A DNA stretch of 64,000 nucleotides from Beduini massiliensis (lineage in GTDB: Bacteria > Bacillota_I > Bacilli_A > Erysipelotrichales > Coprobacillaceae). Within the stretch, counting starts at the first letter, position 1. Each line of letters opens with the position of its first letter. A model generated the notes under the pieces. It was not told the DNA's origin and made no database searches. It worked only from the letters and a program-made list of their open reading frames with translations. Location: positions 558,001 through 622,000 of the forward strand of contig NZ_CDPP01000006.1 in the NCBI RefSeq assembly GCF_000829905.1, in the 5' to 3' direction. The position numbers were made by a program, and so were the translations under genes. Shown piece by piece: positions 38,671 through 46,822 of this stretch.

Positions 38671-39126
38671 TCAAAAACAATCGCTGCCTTTTCTTCGATT
38701 GTTGATTCTTCCTTGCTTGAACATCAGCTCACAATTTTTTAAGTATTCTACCTCTGCTTCTAAATATTGATTTTTATTTTCAAGAAATTTCATTTTTAAC
38801 TTCTGGTGTCATATCTTATTTTTGATAACAAACCATATTCCAAAACAACAGACATAGAGGAACGATTATCAATGAGTGCCTTATTTATAATTTCTTTTTT
38901 AAGTGTCGATGAATAATAATTATTTTTATCTACTCTTAAGATATCTATGAATCTAATTAAATATTCAATTCTTGCTTTACAAATTTTAAATTTCTTCACT
39001 AATGTGGATAAACTTTCTCCATTCATCCTTCTATGATATATTTCAATTTTTTATTCTCTTGTCAATTTCGCCATTATAAAATGCACCTTCATTAATTTGT
39101 TGTCCAATTAATGGGGTGCACTTCAG
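38671..39126 (-). mobile_element. Degenerate IS3-family element (orfA part)
   Basis: Reading leftward from an end at about 39126 with TGAAGTGCACC, orfA begins at 39074 as 'MAKLTRE', then TAA, then 'KIEIYHRRMNGESLSTLVKK', the helix-turn-helix of IS3-type OrfA. A frameshift near 38800 separates the C-terminal leucine-zipper part 'FLENKNQYLEAEVEYLKN'. OrfB, with the DDE transposase, is absent. The element is dead. Confidence 0.75.
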
Positions 39127-39142
39127 TATGAGCCGGTTTTAA

Positions 39143-39520
39143 TTATTTATTGTAATCACATTGCCTACATTGAATCATAGTATTATCACTGTCTTCACGA
39201 TGATAAACTCCAGACCATTTACAAATATTTTGTAATATTGGAACAACAGATTTTCCTTTATCAGTTAGTGAATATTCTACTCGTGGTGGTATTTGATCAT
39301 AGGATTGTCTAGTGACAATATTATTGCTAATTAATTCTTTAAGCATGGAAGCAAGAACTGCATCAGTGATATTGCCCATTTCTTTTCGCAGTTGGCTATA
39401 CCTAAGTACATCCTTTTTTGCTAATACACAGATAATTCTTGATTTCCATTTTCCGCCAAATATTTCTAATCCATACTCTAATGGACAGCGAATGTCCTTA
39501 TCTAATTTATGTTGATACAT
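39143..39520 (-). CDS. HxlR-family transcriptional regulator
   Basis: 125 residues. 'CPLEYGLEIFGGKWKSRIICVL' and 'RYSQLRKEMGNITDAVLASMLKEL' are the signature of the HxlR/DUF24 winged helix. Cys residues near both ends ('IRCPL', 'QCRQCDY') suggest redox or electrophile sensing, as in related quinone- or aldehyde-responsive regulators. It is divergent from the ABM-like gene, which it probably controls. A good ribosome-binding site precedes the ATG. Confidence 0.9.
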   Translation of the reverse strand: MYQHKLDKDIRCPLEYGLEIFGGKWKSRIICVLAKKDVLRYSQLRKEMGNITDAVLASMLKELISNNIVTRQSYDQIPPRVEYSLTDKGKSVVPILQNICKWSGVYHREDSDNTMIQCRQCDYNK

Positions 39521-39673
39521 ATGAAGCTATCCTCCTTATACTGTTATTATAATATTCTTACTATAGAACAACAAGTCACTAATAAATTTAATAGTAACTT
39601 ATAAATTCATTAACGTATTCCATGTTGATAAACAGTTTTTTATAATAGCACTGGATAAGAAGGAGGAATAACA

Positions 39674-39964
39674 ATGAATGTAAAAGCTTATCTAGAAATT
39701 ACAATGCAGATTGAGGAAACCAAGAGACCCGCTGCGGCAAAGGTTTACACAGATTATCGTGAACCATTTTTGCAAACTATTGAAGGAGCATTAACAAAAG
39801 ATTTATTGATAAGAGACGAAGATGTCCAAGTATTGCATGGATTTGACAGTGTAGAGCATGCAAAGGCTTATTTAACAAGTGAAATGTTCCAGAAGGATGT
39901 TTTTGTAGGGTTGAAGCCATTATGGGCATCAGATCCGGATGTTAGAATTTATTTAGTAGCGTAA
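39674..39964 (+). CDS. ABM-like dimeric ferredoxin-fold protein
   Basis: 96 residues, the size of antibiotic-biosynthesis-monooxygenase-like (ABM) domains. 'LEITMQIEETKRPAAAKVY' and 'VLHGFDSVEHAKAYLTSEMF' fit the strand-helix pattern, and 'DVRIYLVA' the last strand. Such proteins may oxidise small aromatic compounds or act in stress responses. GGAGG precedes the ATG. A truncated paralogue lies at 30319-30585. The divergent HxlR gene suggests induction by a chemical signal. Function is not established. Confidence 0.7.
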   Translation: MNVKAYLEITMQIEETKRPAAAKVYTDYREPFLQTIEGALTKDLLIRDEDVQVLHGFDSVEHAKAYLTSEMFQKDVFVGLKPLWASDPDVRIYLVA

Positions 39965-39989
39965 TTCTTAAAGAATTACTAATAGTAGC

Positions 39990-40017
39990 AGAGGACAGGT
40001 AAATTTATCTGTCCTCT
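39990..40017. terminator. Strong hairpin between convergent genes
   Basis: AGAGGACAG pairs perfectly with CTGTCCTCT across 10 nt. T tracts are poor on both sides, so it is a weak or bidirectional terminator. Confidence 0.5.
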
Positions 40018-40032
40018 TAATGGGTAAAAGTT

Positions 40033-40740
40033 TTATGTTACAGACATCATGTTATATAGTTTAAGTAACCGAATATCTTCTTTAGATATTTTTAATGAAT
40101 TAATAAGTTCATCATCTTCATTTAATCTTTTTTTTGAAATAAGTATTTTCGTTGCGATAGGCATCATAGGTCTTGAAGAAAAACCATTGAATAATCCCCA
40201 CTTAGTGTCAGTATCCAGATAAGGTGCTAAGATCTGAATACTTGCTTTTTCCATAGGAGAATCTTGATTTGTCAAAATGATGTTGGTTAATGCATCAAAG
40301 TGTTCCATATAACCCCAATAAGTGTTTTCACAATTTTGATATGTTTCATAATCTTTAAAATTCATATACATCATAGTTTTAAATTGTTGCGATTCTGCCT
40401 TGAATAAAATCTCAAAGACACATCGTATAAGTTGATGACTACGACCATCATAGATGTACGCATAAAACTGTGTAATATGGCTAAAAAAAGAAGGAACATT
40501 TTTGGCATAAGTAGCAGTTGATGCTTGCTTTTTGTAATAAAGTAATTGTTCAATATTCACTGATAGAGCAGCAGCTATGTCATACAAGGTTTCAATATCT
40601 ATTGATATTTCTCCTTTTTCATATTTCGATATTGTTGATTTACTTTTATAGATTATAAGTGCTAATTCATCTAGTGTTAGTTTTCTCATTTTTCTGAAAG
40701 TTCGAATTCGTCTTCCGATTTCTTGACTAATTTCTGTCAT
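40033..40740 (-). CDS. XRE-family transcriptional regulator
   Basis: 235 residues. The helix-turn-helix lies at residues 5-62 ('LTLDELALIIYKSKSTISKYEKGE'-type). The remaining 170 residues are predicted helical and not recognised; they may sense a ligand or protein. It is divergent from the aminotransferase gene with a 228-bp gap, so control of that gene is plausible. A 60-residue frame within it is a shadow. Confidence 0.82.
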   Translation of the reverse strand: MTEISQEIGRRIRTFRKMRKLTLDELALIIYKSKSTISKYEKGEISIDIETLYDIAAALSVNIEQLLYYKKQASTATYAKNVPSFFSHITQFYAYIYDGRSHQLIRCVFEILFKAESQQFKTMMYMNFKDYETYQNCENTYWGYMEHFDALTNIILTNQDSPMEKASIQILAPYLDTDTKWGLFNGFSSRPMMPIATKILISKKRLNEDDELINSLKISKEDIRLLKLYNMMSVT

Positions 40741-40968
40741 TTTTATTCTCCTAAAGTTTCGTTAAAATACACAAATTGATAATAATGTAAATTATTTAAT
40801 ACTTTCAATATATTTTAACATTTAGGATACTAAAAATCCATTATCATTCAATATCTGAAATAAAATTCTACTCTCATGAAACTTTTGACTTTTTGACGCT
40901 AAGAATATAACTTGTTAAAATTGGATTGTATACAAATTATGTTTGTAATAATAGGAGGGAATATAAAT

Positions 40969-42192
40969 ATGTACAACTTTGATGAGATTATTGACAGAAG
41001 AAATACGAATGCGATGAATACAGATGGCTTTCGTGATTACATTTTTCATGCAGATGAAACAATGGTGTTTCCTTATAAAGATGAAGAATTTATTAGAATG
41101 TGGGTTGCAGATATGGAATTTGCAACTCCTGATGTTGTAATAGAGGGAATTGAAAAGCGTTTAAAAGATAGAATCTTTGGATATACAAGGGTATTTTCAA
41201 GGGAATATTATGATGCGTTTGTATCATGGTGTCAAAAGCGTTATGATTGGGAATTTAATCGAGATGAGCTTGTCATGTCGAATGGAATAATCCCAGCATT
41301 ATATGAATTGGTTGATTATATCTGTGAAATAGATGAGAAGGTATTATTTTTAACACCATCTTATGCATATTTTAAATATGCTGCTGATTTTAATGATAGA
41401 GAAAGTGTGTGCAGTGATTTAATCAATCATGATGGCTATTATGAAATTGATTTCGAAGATTTTGAAAAGAAGGCTTCTGATGTTAAAACCAAATTACTTA
41501 TATTATGCAATCCTCATAACCCAACAGGAAGAGTATGGAGAGAAGAAGAATTGAAACAGTTAGCTCATATTATTGAGAAATATCAATTATGGGTTATATC
41601 TGATGAAATTCACTGTGATCTTATTCGCCAGAATCAAAAGCATGTTCCATTAGGAAAAGTGATGCCTTCATATAATCAGCTCATAACCTGTATGGCACCA
41701 ACTAAAACATTTAATTTGGCAGGATTAATGATTTCTAACGTTATAATCAGAGATAAAAAATTAAGACAAAAGTGGTTAGAACGTCACTATAATTTTGACA
41801 ATCCATTGAGTATCGCTGCTGCACAAAGTGCATATGAAAAGGGCGAAGAATGGTTAAAAGAACTGCAAAAATATTTGGATAACAATTTTAAATTGACTCA
41901 AGAATATTTAAAAGAGCATCTTCCCAAAGCAAAATTTAATGTTTCAGAGGCTACTTATCTGGCATGGGTAGATTTGAGTGCATATTTTGAACCTGATGAA
42001 CATTTGCCATTATTCTTTGCGTATAAAGCAGGCGTTTTATTAGAAGGTGGAAATATGTTTGTACAAAATTCTGATTGTTTTATTCGCTTGAATCTGGCAT
42101 GTCCCAAAGCAACTTTGATAGAAGGATTAAGAAGAATATGTGATGCTGTTAATACAAAGCATACAAAAAAGTATTTGGGTGAAACAGATTAA
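40969..42192 (+). CDS. MalY/PatB-family PLP-dependent aminotransferase or cystathionine beta-lyase
   Basis: 407 residues from the ATG at 40969, preceded by AGGAGGG; the ATG at 40912 has no site. Fold-type I landmarks are 'MWVADMEFATP' (typical of MalY/PatB), 'NPHNPTGRVW', 'ISDEIHCDL' and the PLP Lys K246 in 'APTKTFNLAG'. The family cleaves cystathionine or cysteine conjugates to pyruvate, ammonia and a thiol, and some members act as regulators. No methionine or cysteine gene is adjacent. Confidence 0.9.
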   Translation: MYNFDEIIDRRNTNAMNTDGFRDYIFHADETMVFPYKDEEFIRMWVADMEFATPDVVIEGIEKRLKDRIFGYTRVFSREYYDAFVSWCQKRYDWEFNRDELVMSNGIIPALYELVDYICEIDEKVLFLTPSYAYFKYAADFNDRESVCSDLINHDGYYEIDFEDFEKKASDVKTKLLILCNPHNPTGRVWREEELKQLAHIIEKYQLWVISDEIHCDLIRQNQKHVPLGKVMPSYNQLITCMAPTKTFNLAGLMISNVIIRDKKLRQKWLERHYNFDNPLSIAAAQSAYEKGEEWLKELQKYLDNNFKLTQEYLKEHLPKAKFNVSEATYLAWVDLSAYFEPDEHLPLFFAYKAGVLLEGGNMFVQNSDCFIRLNLACPKATLIEGLRRICDAVNTKHTKKYLGETD

Positions 42193-42443
42193 TGTATTTA
42201 TTAGCCTAATTAGAGTAAAGAAAATAATTGGAAAATAGAAAATATATTTTATAGGAGAAAAATTGTCTATATGTTTCAACAAGAAAAAAATGCAAACGAA
42301 TCTAGGTTCATTTAGCTTTAATTTATGTGTGTTGTATTTATTTGATGTTCTTTATTCTGGTGTTTTTAATGTTTAATGTGAAAAGAATTTAAATAACAAG
42401 ATTAAATATTCTAAAGTATATGAAAAAAGAAAAGGAGAATCTT
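42193..42443. other. AT-rich gap without recognised features
   Basis: No gene, terminator or repeat is evident. It presumably holds the promoter of the ROK kinase gene. Confidence 0.5.
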
Positions 42444-43337
42444 ATGAACTATTTAGGAATAGATATTGGTGGAACATTTATTAAATATGCAATTGTTGAT
42501 AAAAACATACATATAATTAAAAAATGGAAAAAAGAGACTAAACATTTTACAAACGCAGATGATTTCTATGATTATGTCTGTAGTGATATTGATTCTTCAC
42601 AAATTGATTTAATTGGGGTGAGTGCTCCCGGTGTTATTAATCAATTATCAGAAGTTTTAACCGAAACATCACCCAATACGAAAATCATGTATCAGACCTG
42701 TATTAATCAAGAAATTAAGAAAAGACTTGTTAAAGAAACTTATTCAATTAATGATGCAAAGGCGGCTGGTTTTTGTGAATTAAAATTAGGAAGTGCAAAG
42801 GGTACAAAGTCATCAGCATTTATGATCATAGGGACTGGAATTGGTGGATGCCTATGTGATGAGTATGGAATTATTAATGGAAATGATTCTTTAGCAGGAG
42901 AATTATCATGTTTGCCATTTAATATTGAAGATGGAAAAATTATTAGTGCGTCGCATTTTGCATCAATGACTGCTTTGATTGAAATATATAATCATATGTC
43001 ACCTAAAAAAGAAAAATATGGGAAAGATATTTGTGAGAAGTACTTGCATTATGACGAAACTGCATTAAAAGCGATGGAAAAGTGGATATTAAATATATGC
43101 TTTGTTTTAAATATTTTAACACTCTGCTATAATCCTGAGGTTATCTGTATTGGTGGAGGTATTTCAGAAGAAGAGTGGTTTATCCAAAATGTTCAAAAGA
43201 AGTATGATGGACTTTTCCCTAGTCGTTTTCATTCTGTTTTAACAGCAAAAATTAAGCAGTGTAAATACCATAATGAAGCTAATCTCCTTGGTGCAATTCT
43301 ATATGCCAAATCACAATTCAATAGTTCTATTGAGTAG
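42444..43337 (+). CDS. ROK-family sugar kinase
   Basis: 297 residues from the ATG at 42444, with AAAGGAG upstream. The ATP-binding 'GIDIGGTFIKYAIVD' and 'IGTGIGGCLC' mark the family. The usual zinc-binding CxCGxxGC motif is missing, so it resembles beta-glucoside kinase BglK or zinc-free ROK proteins more than glucokinase. The GH4 relic behind it suggests an ancestral unit for (phospho)-beta-glucosides. The sugar is unknown. Confidence 0.8.
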   Translation: MNYLGIDIGGTFIKYAIVDKNIHIIKKWKKETKHFTNADDFYDYVCSDIDSSQIDLIGVSAPGVINQLSEVLTETSPNTKIMYQTCINQEIKKRLVKETYSINDAKAAGFCELKLGSAKGTKSSAFMIIGTGIGGCLCDEYGIINGNDSLAGELSCLPFNIEDGKIISASHFASMTALIEIYNHMSPKKEKYGKDICEKYLHYDETALKAMEKWILNICFVLNILTLCYNPEVICIGGGISEEEWFIQNVQKKYDGLFPSRFHSVLTAKIKQCKYHNEANLLGAILYAKSQFNSSIE

Positions 43338-43370
43338 AACAATGTTTTTAAAAACTATTATTTATTTTTA

Positions 43371-43833
43371 GCAAAGCGTAGAGAGACACACCATACTGCC
43401 TGTGAAACGGTTGCATCTATTTATGGTAATAAGTTATCACATATTGTTGTTACAACAAAGAACAATGGAACGGTTCCAGATTTGCCAGCCAACTGTGCAG
43501 TAGAGATTTCTTCTTACATTGGTTCATCAGGTGCTAAAACAATCGCATTTGGAAAATTGCAACCAGCTGAAAAAGGATGGCTTCAATGTATGAAAATATG
43601 GAGTTCTGTGTTGAAGAAGCTGCTGTTACAGGTGACTATGGTATGTTATGTAGGCTTTTATTTTAAACCTTCAAATCACATCAGGTGATTCAGCTAAGAG
43701 AATTATGGATGAGTTATTAATTGCTCATAAAAAATATTTACCAGAATTTACAACCAAAATTGCTGAACTTGAAAAAGAAGGAATATCAATTAAAGATGAA
43801 GTTGCAAGAAGTTTAACTGAAAAAGGACTATAA
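43371..43833 (+). pseudogene. 3' relic of a GH4 6-phospho-glucosidase gene
   Basis: Three frames must be joined to follow the protein: 'HIVVTTKNNGTVPDLPANCAVEI', then after a shift near 43590 'EEAAVTGDY', then after a second shift near 43650 'ILNLQITSGDSAKRIMDELL' to 'SLTEKGL'. These match the C-terminal third of NAD-dependent GH4 enzymes ('NNGAI..LP', 'EAAVTGD', 'LL.AH..YLP'). The NAD-binding N-terminal two thirds are absent. Confidence 0.8.
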
Positions 43834-43848
43834 AAAAGGAGAAAATAA

Positions 43849-44211
43849 ATGATTATTGCTACAAGTGAAAAAAACAATTATGTAACTGATATTGTTGATG
43901 GTGAGTATAAATTGAAAGCAGATGGGAGAGGAGGAATCTATCAAAGACCCACGAATATACTTGCAAGTGCTTATGCCTCATGTATGAATATAACAGTACG
44001 AAAGTTGTTAGATAAAAAGAATTTAAGCTATGATAAAGTAATTGTTTGTGTAGATTTTGATAATTCTAATTCTGAGAAAACTGTATTTTCGTATAAAATA
44101 GAGATTCTAGGAGATATAGATCAAACAGAAAAAGATGAAATTATAAAAAGTGCTAATGATTGTTCAGTATGTAAGATTTTAAAATCACAAAAAGAATTTA
44201 TACCAATGTAA
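43849..44211 (+). CDS. OsmC/Ohr-family peroxide-reducing protein
   Basis: 120 residues. The first reactive Cys lies in 'AYASCMNITVRKLL' (C45) and a second pair in 'NDCSVCKIL' (C105 and C108), as in OsmC-type thiol peroxidases. The length is slightly below the usual 130-140. It would detoxify organic hydroperoxides in the cytoplasm. AAAGGAG precedes the ATG 16 bp after the GH4 relic. Confidence 0.82.
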   Translation: MIIATSEKNNYVTDIVDGEYKLKADGRGGIYQRPTNILASAYASCMNITVRKLLDKKNLSYDKVIVCVDFDNSNSEKTVFSYKIEILGDIDQTEKDEIIKSANDCSVCKILKSQKEFIPM

Positions 44212-44516
44212 TTCAGTTTTTAATGTGATATAGCGGTTCTTTAGATAATGAGATGATAATAGATACTAATCATATTTTTACCAAAGGAAAGGATTAGTAT
44301 CTATAAACCGCATATAGCCTTTGTATACTATCTGTACAACCGTAAATAAAAGTCGTGGATTTTCCGTAAAATTAACAATAATTAGCCTAAAAATATGGAT
44401 AAAATGAAGAATAACCAATAAAATCCATGTTTTTTAGATATTATAAAAAATTTTTTACTTACACCACAACATGAAAAATAAATAATATGTACTTACCCTT
44501 GGAAACAAGGGTATTT
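44212..44516. other. Gap at the right edge of the island-like region
   Basis: No gene is seen. Around 44318-44370 it contains a sequence related to 37824-37925 (TGTATACTATCTGTACAACC against TGTACAATAGGTATACAACC, 15 of 20 identical, then a shared TTTTCCGTAAAA). Confidence 0.35.
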
Positions 44517-44795
44517 TTAATGAAGTATAACACCAATATCTGAAGAAGTAATCGCCTTTTTCATTTCTGCAATAACCGCTAATTCATCATCACCGCTAGC
44601 TTGAATAGACAAAATAGCTTTTGTCGGTACGCCTAGGGAAATGACAGCCATCATGCTTTTAAGGTTAACTTCCTTTTTCTCATAGATCATCTTTACATCA
44701 CTATAAAAGTTATTTGCAATATTGACCAATACCGTTGCCGGTGTTAAATATAATCCTACCGGATCTTTTACTTCAACTGTTAACGTTTCTGCCAT
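44517..44795 (-). CDS. HPr-like protein without the phosphorylatable histidine (Crh-like)
   Basis: 92 residues from the ATG at 44795, preceded by GGGAGG. It aligns along its length with HPr. Where HPr has 'GLHARPATVLV' it has 'GLYLTPATVLV', so the PTS phosphorylation His is Tyr (residue 16 here) and the conserved Arg is Thr. The regulatory serine is kept in 'VNLKSMMAVISLG'. It cannot relay PTS phosphate by the normal route. Like Bacillus Crh it could still be phosphorylated on Ser and act as a CcpA partner. It is a single-gene unit. Confidence 0.85.
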   Translation of the reverse strand: MAETLTVEVKDPVGLYLTPATVLVNIANNFYSDVKMIYEKKEVNLKSMMAVISLGVPTKAILSIQASGDDELAVIAEMKKAITSSDIGVILH

Positions 44796-44918
44796 ATTTT
44801 TACCTCCCAAACTATTATAGCATTGCCTCATTTAGATGATGTTAAATTACGTTCGTCAAAGTATGCGTCATCTTTACATGTTTTGATACAATGAGAAAGT
44901 GCCCGACATAAAGACTAA

Positions 44919-44987
44919 AAAACAGCTAAAATGTAATCGTCTCCTAAAGTGGGCTTAACTTTTGAGGATTACTACAAAAAGCTGTTT
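44919..44987 (-). terminator. Long imperfect palindrome acting as terminator
   Basis: AAACAGCT pairs with AGCTGTTT, then GTAATC with GATTAC, then AAAGT with ACTTT, over about 69 bp. On the minus strand a T6 run follows, directly after the XRE gene. The length is more than a simple terminator needs. Confidence 0.6.
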
Positions 44988-46024
44988 TACTGATCTTGAT
45001 TCAAAAGTTCTTCAAATTCTTGATTGCCGTGCAAGAATTTGAGTGACTCTTCTTGTTTTATTTCGTCTGCCAATATTTTCAAATAATGTTGTGGCAGCTC
45101 CGATTCTTTTTTCGTTACAACATGAGGATAAAGCAAAGATCCATCAATCGACCATGGATGTTTCAATGCACTAAGCAATCCTTTTACGCCTTTAATCGTA
45201 CAAGCCACATCTTTCTTATAAATACCATACTGCATATCCACTAAACTTGAGCCATATTCCCATAATTCGTATAATGTGATCGTTTGCTTGGAAACCTCTT
45301 TTATTCGTTCCATACTTTCCCATTCTCTAAGTTCTTTTTTTACCTTTAGCAAACAGAGCTGTGTATCCCTAAGTCCTTCTGCATAGCCTAACATCTTTTT
45401 TTCGAGTATCTCTACAGCTTTTAAATAGTCCTTTTTTTGAATCAGCAGATTTGCCTGAATCCTTGTCTTATCTACAATGCGATCTGGGATTTCGTTTAAT
45501 AATGCTTCTGCCTTTTCTAATTCTCCGGCAGCGATATATTTATTGATTAAGATCGCTAATACTTGATGACGAATAATGAGATCCTCACTTTTTAATAAAC
45601 GTTCGTACATTGCATCGATTTCTTTTTGATAAATCGTTTTATCTGTTTCTGCAGTCATTGCCAAAGCCCCGTCACAAAGCATCGCAACATTACAGATCAA
45701 TCGATCACACTGCGGATACTCTCTTATTTTCTGTCTTGCCTCTTCCATAATATCATTAAATGGAACATTGCCAATCTTTTGCGAAAGTTCATTTACAAAT
45801 AGAGTAATTTCCTGATCCGTTAATGTCTCATTAAAAGATAATAATGTATTAAGATCTACTTTCAATAAGCGAGCTAACGGAGGCAGCAAAGTAATATCAG
45901 GATAAGTATGTCCGCTTTCCCACTTACTGACTGCCGCAATCGATACCCCTAAATATTGAGCGACCTGCTCTTGAGTTAAGGATAACTGCTTACGCTGTGT
46001 TTTGATGATGTCATTGATCTTCAT
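44987..46024 (-). CDS. XRE regulator with TPR-like C-terminal domain
   Basis: 345 residues. Residues 5-60 form an XRE helix-turn-helix ('LTQEQVAQYLGVSIAAVSKWE'-type with 'YPDITLLPPLARLL'). The rest is all-helical with repeats of about 34 residues, such as 'AGELEKAEALLNEIPDR' and 'KKDYLKAVEILEKKM', like TPR regulators that sense peptides or proteins. The ABC transporter to its right is on the same strand upstream. A link is possible but not shown. Confidence 0.82.
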   Translation of the reverse strand: MKINDIIKTQRKQLSLTQEQVAQYLGVSIAAVSKWESGHTYPDITLLPPLARLLKVDLNTLLSFNETLTDQEITLFVNELSQKIGNVPFNDIMEEARQKIREYPQCDRLICNVAMLCDGALAMTAETDKTIYQKEIDAMYERLLKSEDLIIRHQVLAILINKYIAAGELEKAEALLNEIPDRIVDKTRIQANLLIQKKDYLKAVEILEKKMLGYAEGLRDTQLCLLKVKKELREWESMERIKEVSKQTITLYELWEYGSSLVDMQYGIYKKDVACTIKGVKGLLSALKHPWSIDGSLLYPHVVTKKESELPQHYLKILADEIKQEESLKFLHGNQEFEELLNQDQ

Positions 46025-46123
46025 AGTGAACCTCCATTCCTTGTACCTTAATCATAACAAAGTTCTGATTTGCTCACAATGGAGCGGTTGTTTAATCATT
46101 TTCTTATTTATTAACCGTAAGTT

Positions 46124-46146
46124 AAAAACCGATCAAAAGACCGGTT
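46124..46146 (-). terminator. Terminator of the ABC transporter operon
   Basis: AACCGATC pairs with GACCGGTT with one mismatch, followed on the minus strand by T residues. Confidence 0.7.
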
Positions 46147-46819
46147 AGTTAACAGGAATAAGTTTTCCCTCATGAATCCGTATAATCACATCGCATTTTT
46201 TGGCAATCTCTTGTGAATGTGTGACTAGAATAATACATTTATTTCTTTCATGAGCAAGGTCAATAAAAAGACGAATAATCTCTTTAACGGTTTTAGAATC
46301 CAGATTCCCGGTCGGTTCATCGGCTAGAATCAGGTCAACATCGCGTGCAATCGCTCTTGCAATCGCAACTCGCTGCTGTTGTCCGCCGGATAGTTTGCGA
46401 ATATCTCTTGTACTCAATGATGCATCTAAACCTAAAGAGTTAAGCACTTGTAAAGCATACGCTCTTTTATTTTGCATCTTCACCTTAGAAATATTTAGGG
46501 CATTTAATACATTTTGATAAGCATTCATATAATAGATAAGATTATAAGATTGAAAAACGATGGAAATATCCTGTTGACGATAATGCGTCAGTCCTATTTC
46601 CTGAATATCTTTTCCTTTAAAATAGACTTTGCCAGCTTTAGGCTGATCCAAACCACCAGCTAATACCAAACTTGTTGTCTTACCTGAACCGGATGCCCCG
46701 ACAATTGCATAAATCTTCCCCGCTTCAAAGGATTGACTGGTTTTCTTTAATATTTCCACTTGCTGATTCCCATCTTGATAATAGTAATCCAAATCTTCAA
46801 ATCGCAATATTTCTTCCAT
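46145..46819 (-). CDS. ABC transporter ATP-binding protein, MacB/LolD type
   Basis: 224 residues. Walker A 'GASGSGKTT', Q-loop '[12 protein letters not shown]', signature '[10 protein letters not shown]', Walker B '[13 protein letters not shown]' and the switch His in '[11 protein letters not shown]'. It powers the FtsX-like permease encoded 3 bp upstream. This subfamily moves lipoproteins, peptides or signals mechanically rather than importing sugars. Confidence 0.93.
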   Translation of the reverse strand: MEEILRFEDLDYYYQDGNQQVEILKKTSQSFEAGKIYAIVGASGSGKTTSLVLAGGLDQPKAGKVYFKGKDIQEIGLTHYRQQDISIVFQSYNLIYYMNAYQNVLNALNISKVKMQNKRAYALQVLNSLGLDASLSTRDIRKLSGGQQQRVAIARAIARDVDLILADEPTGNLDSKTVKEIIRLFIDLAHERNKCIILVTHSQEIAKKCDVIIRIHEGKLIPVN

Positions 46820-46822
46820 TAT

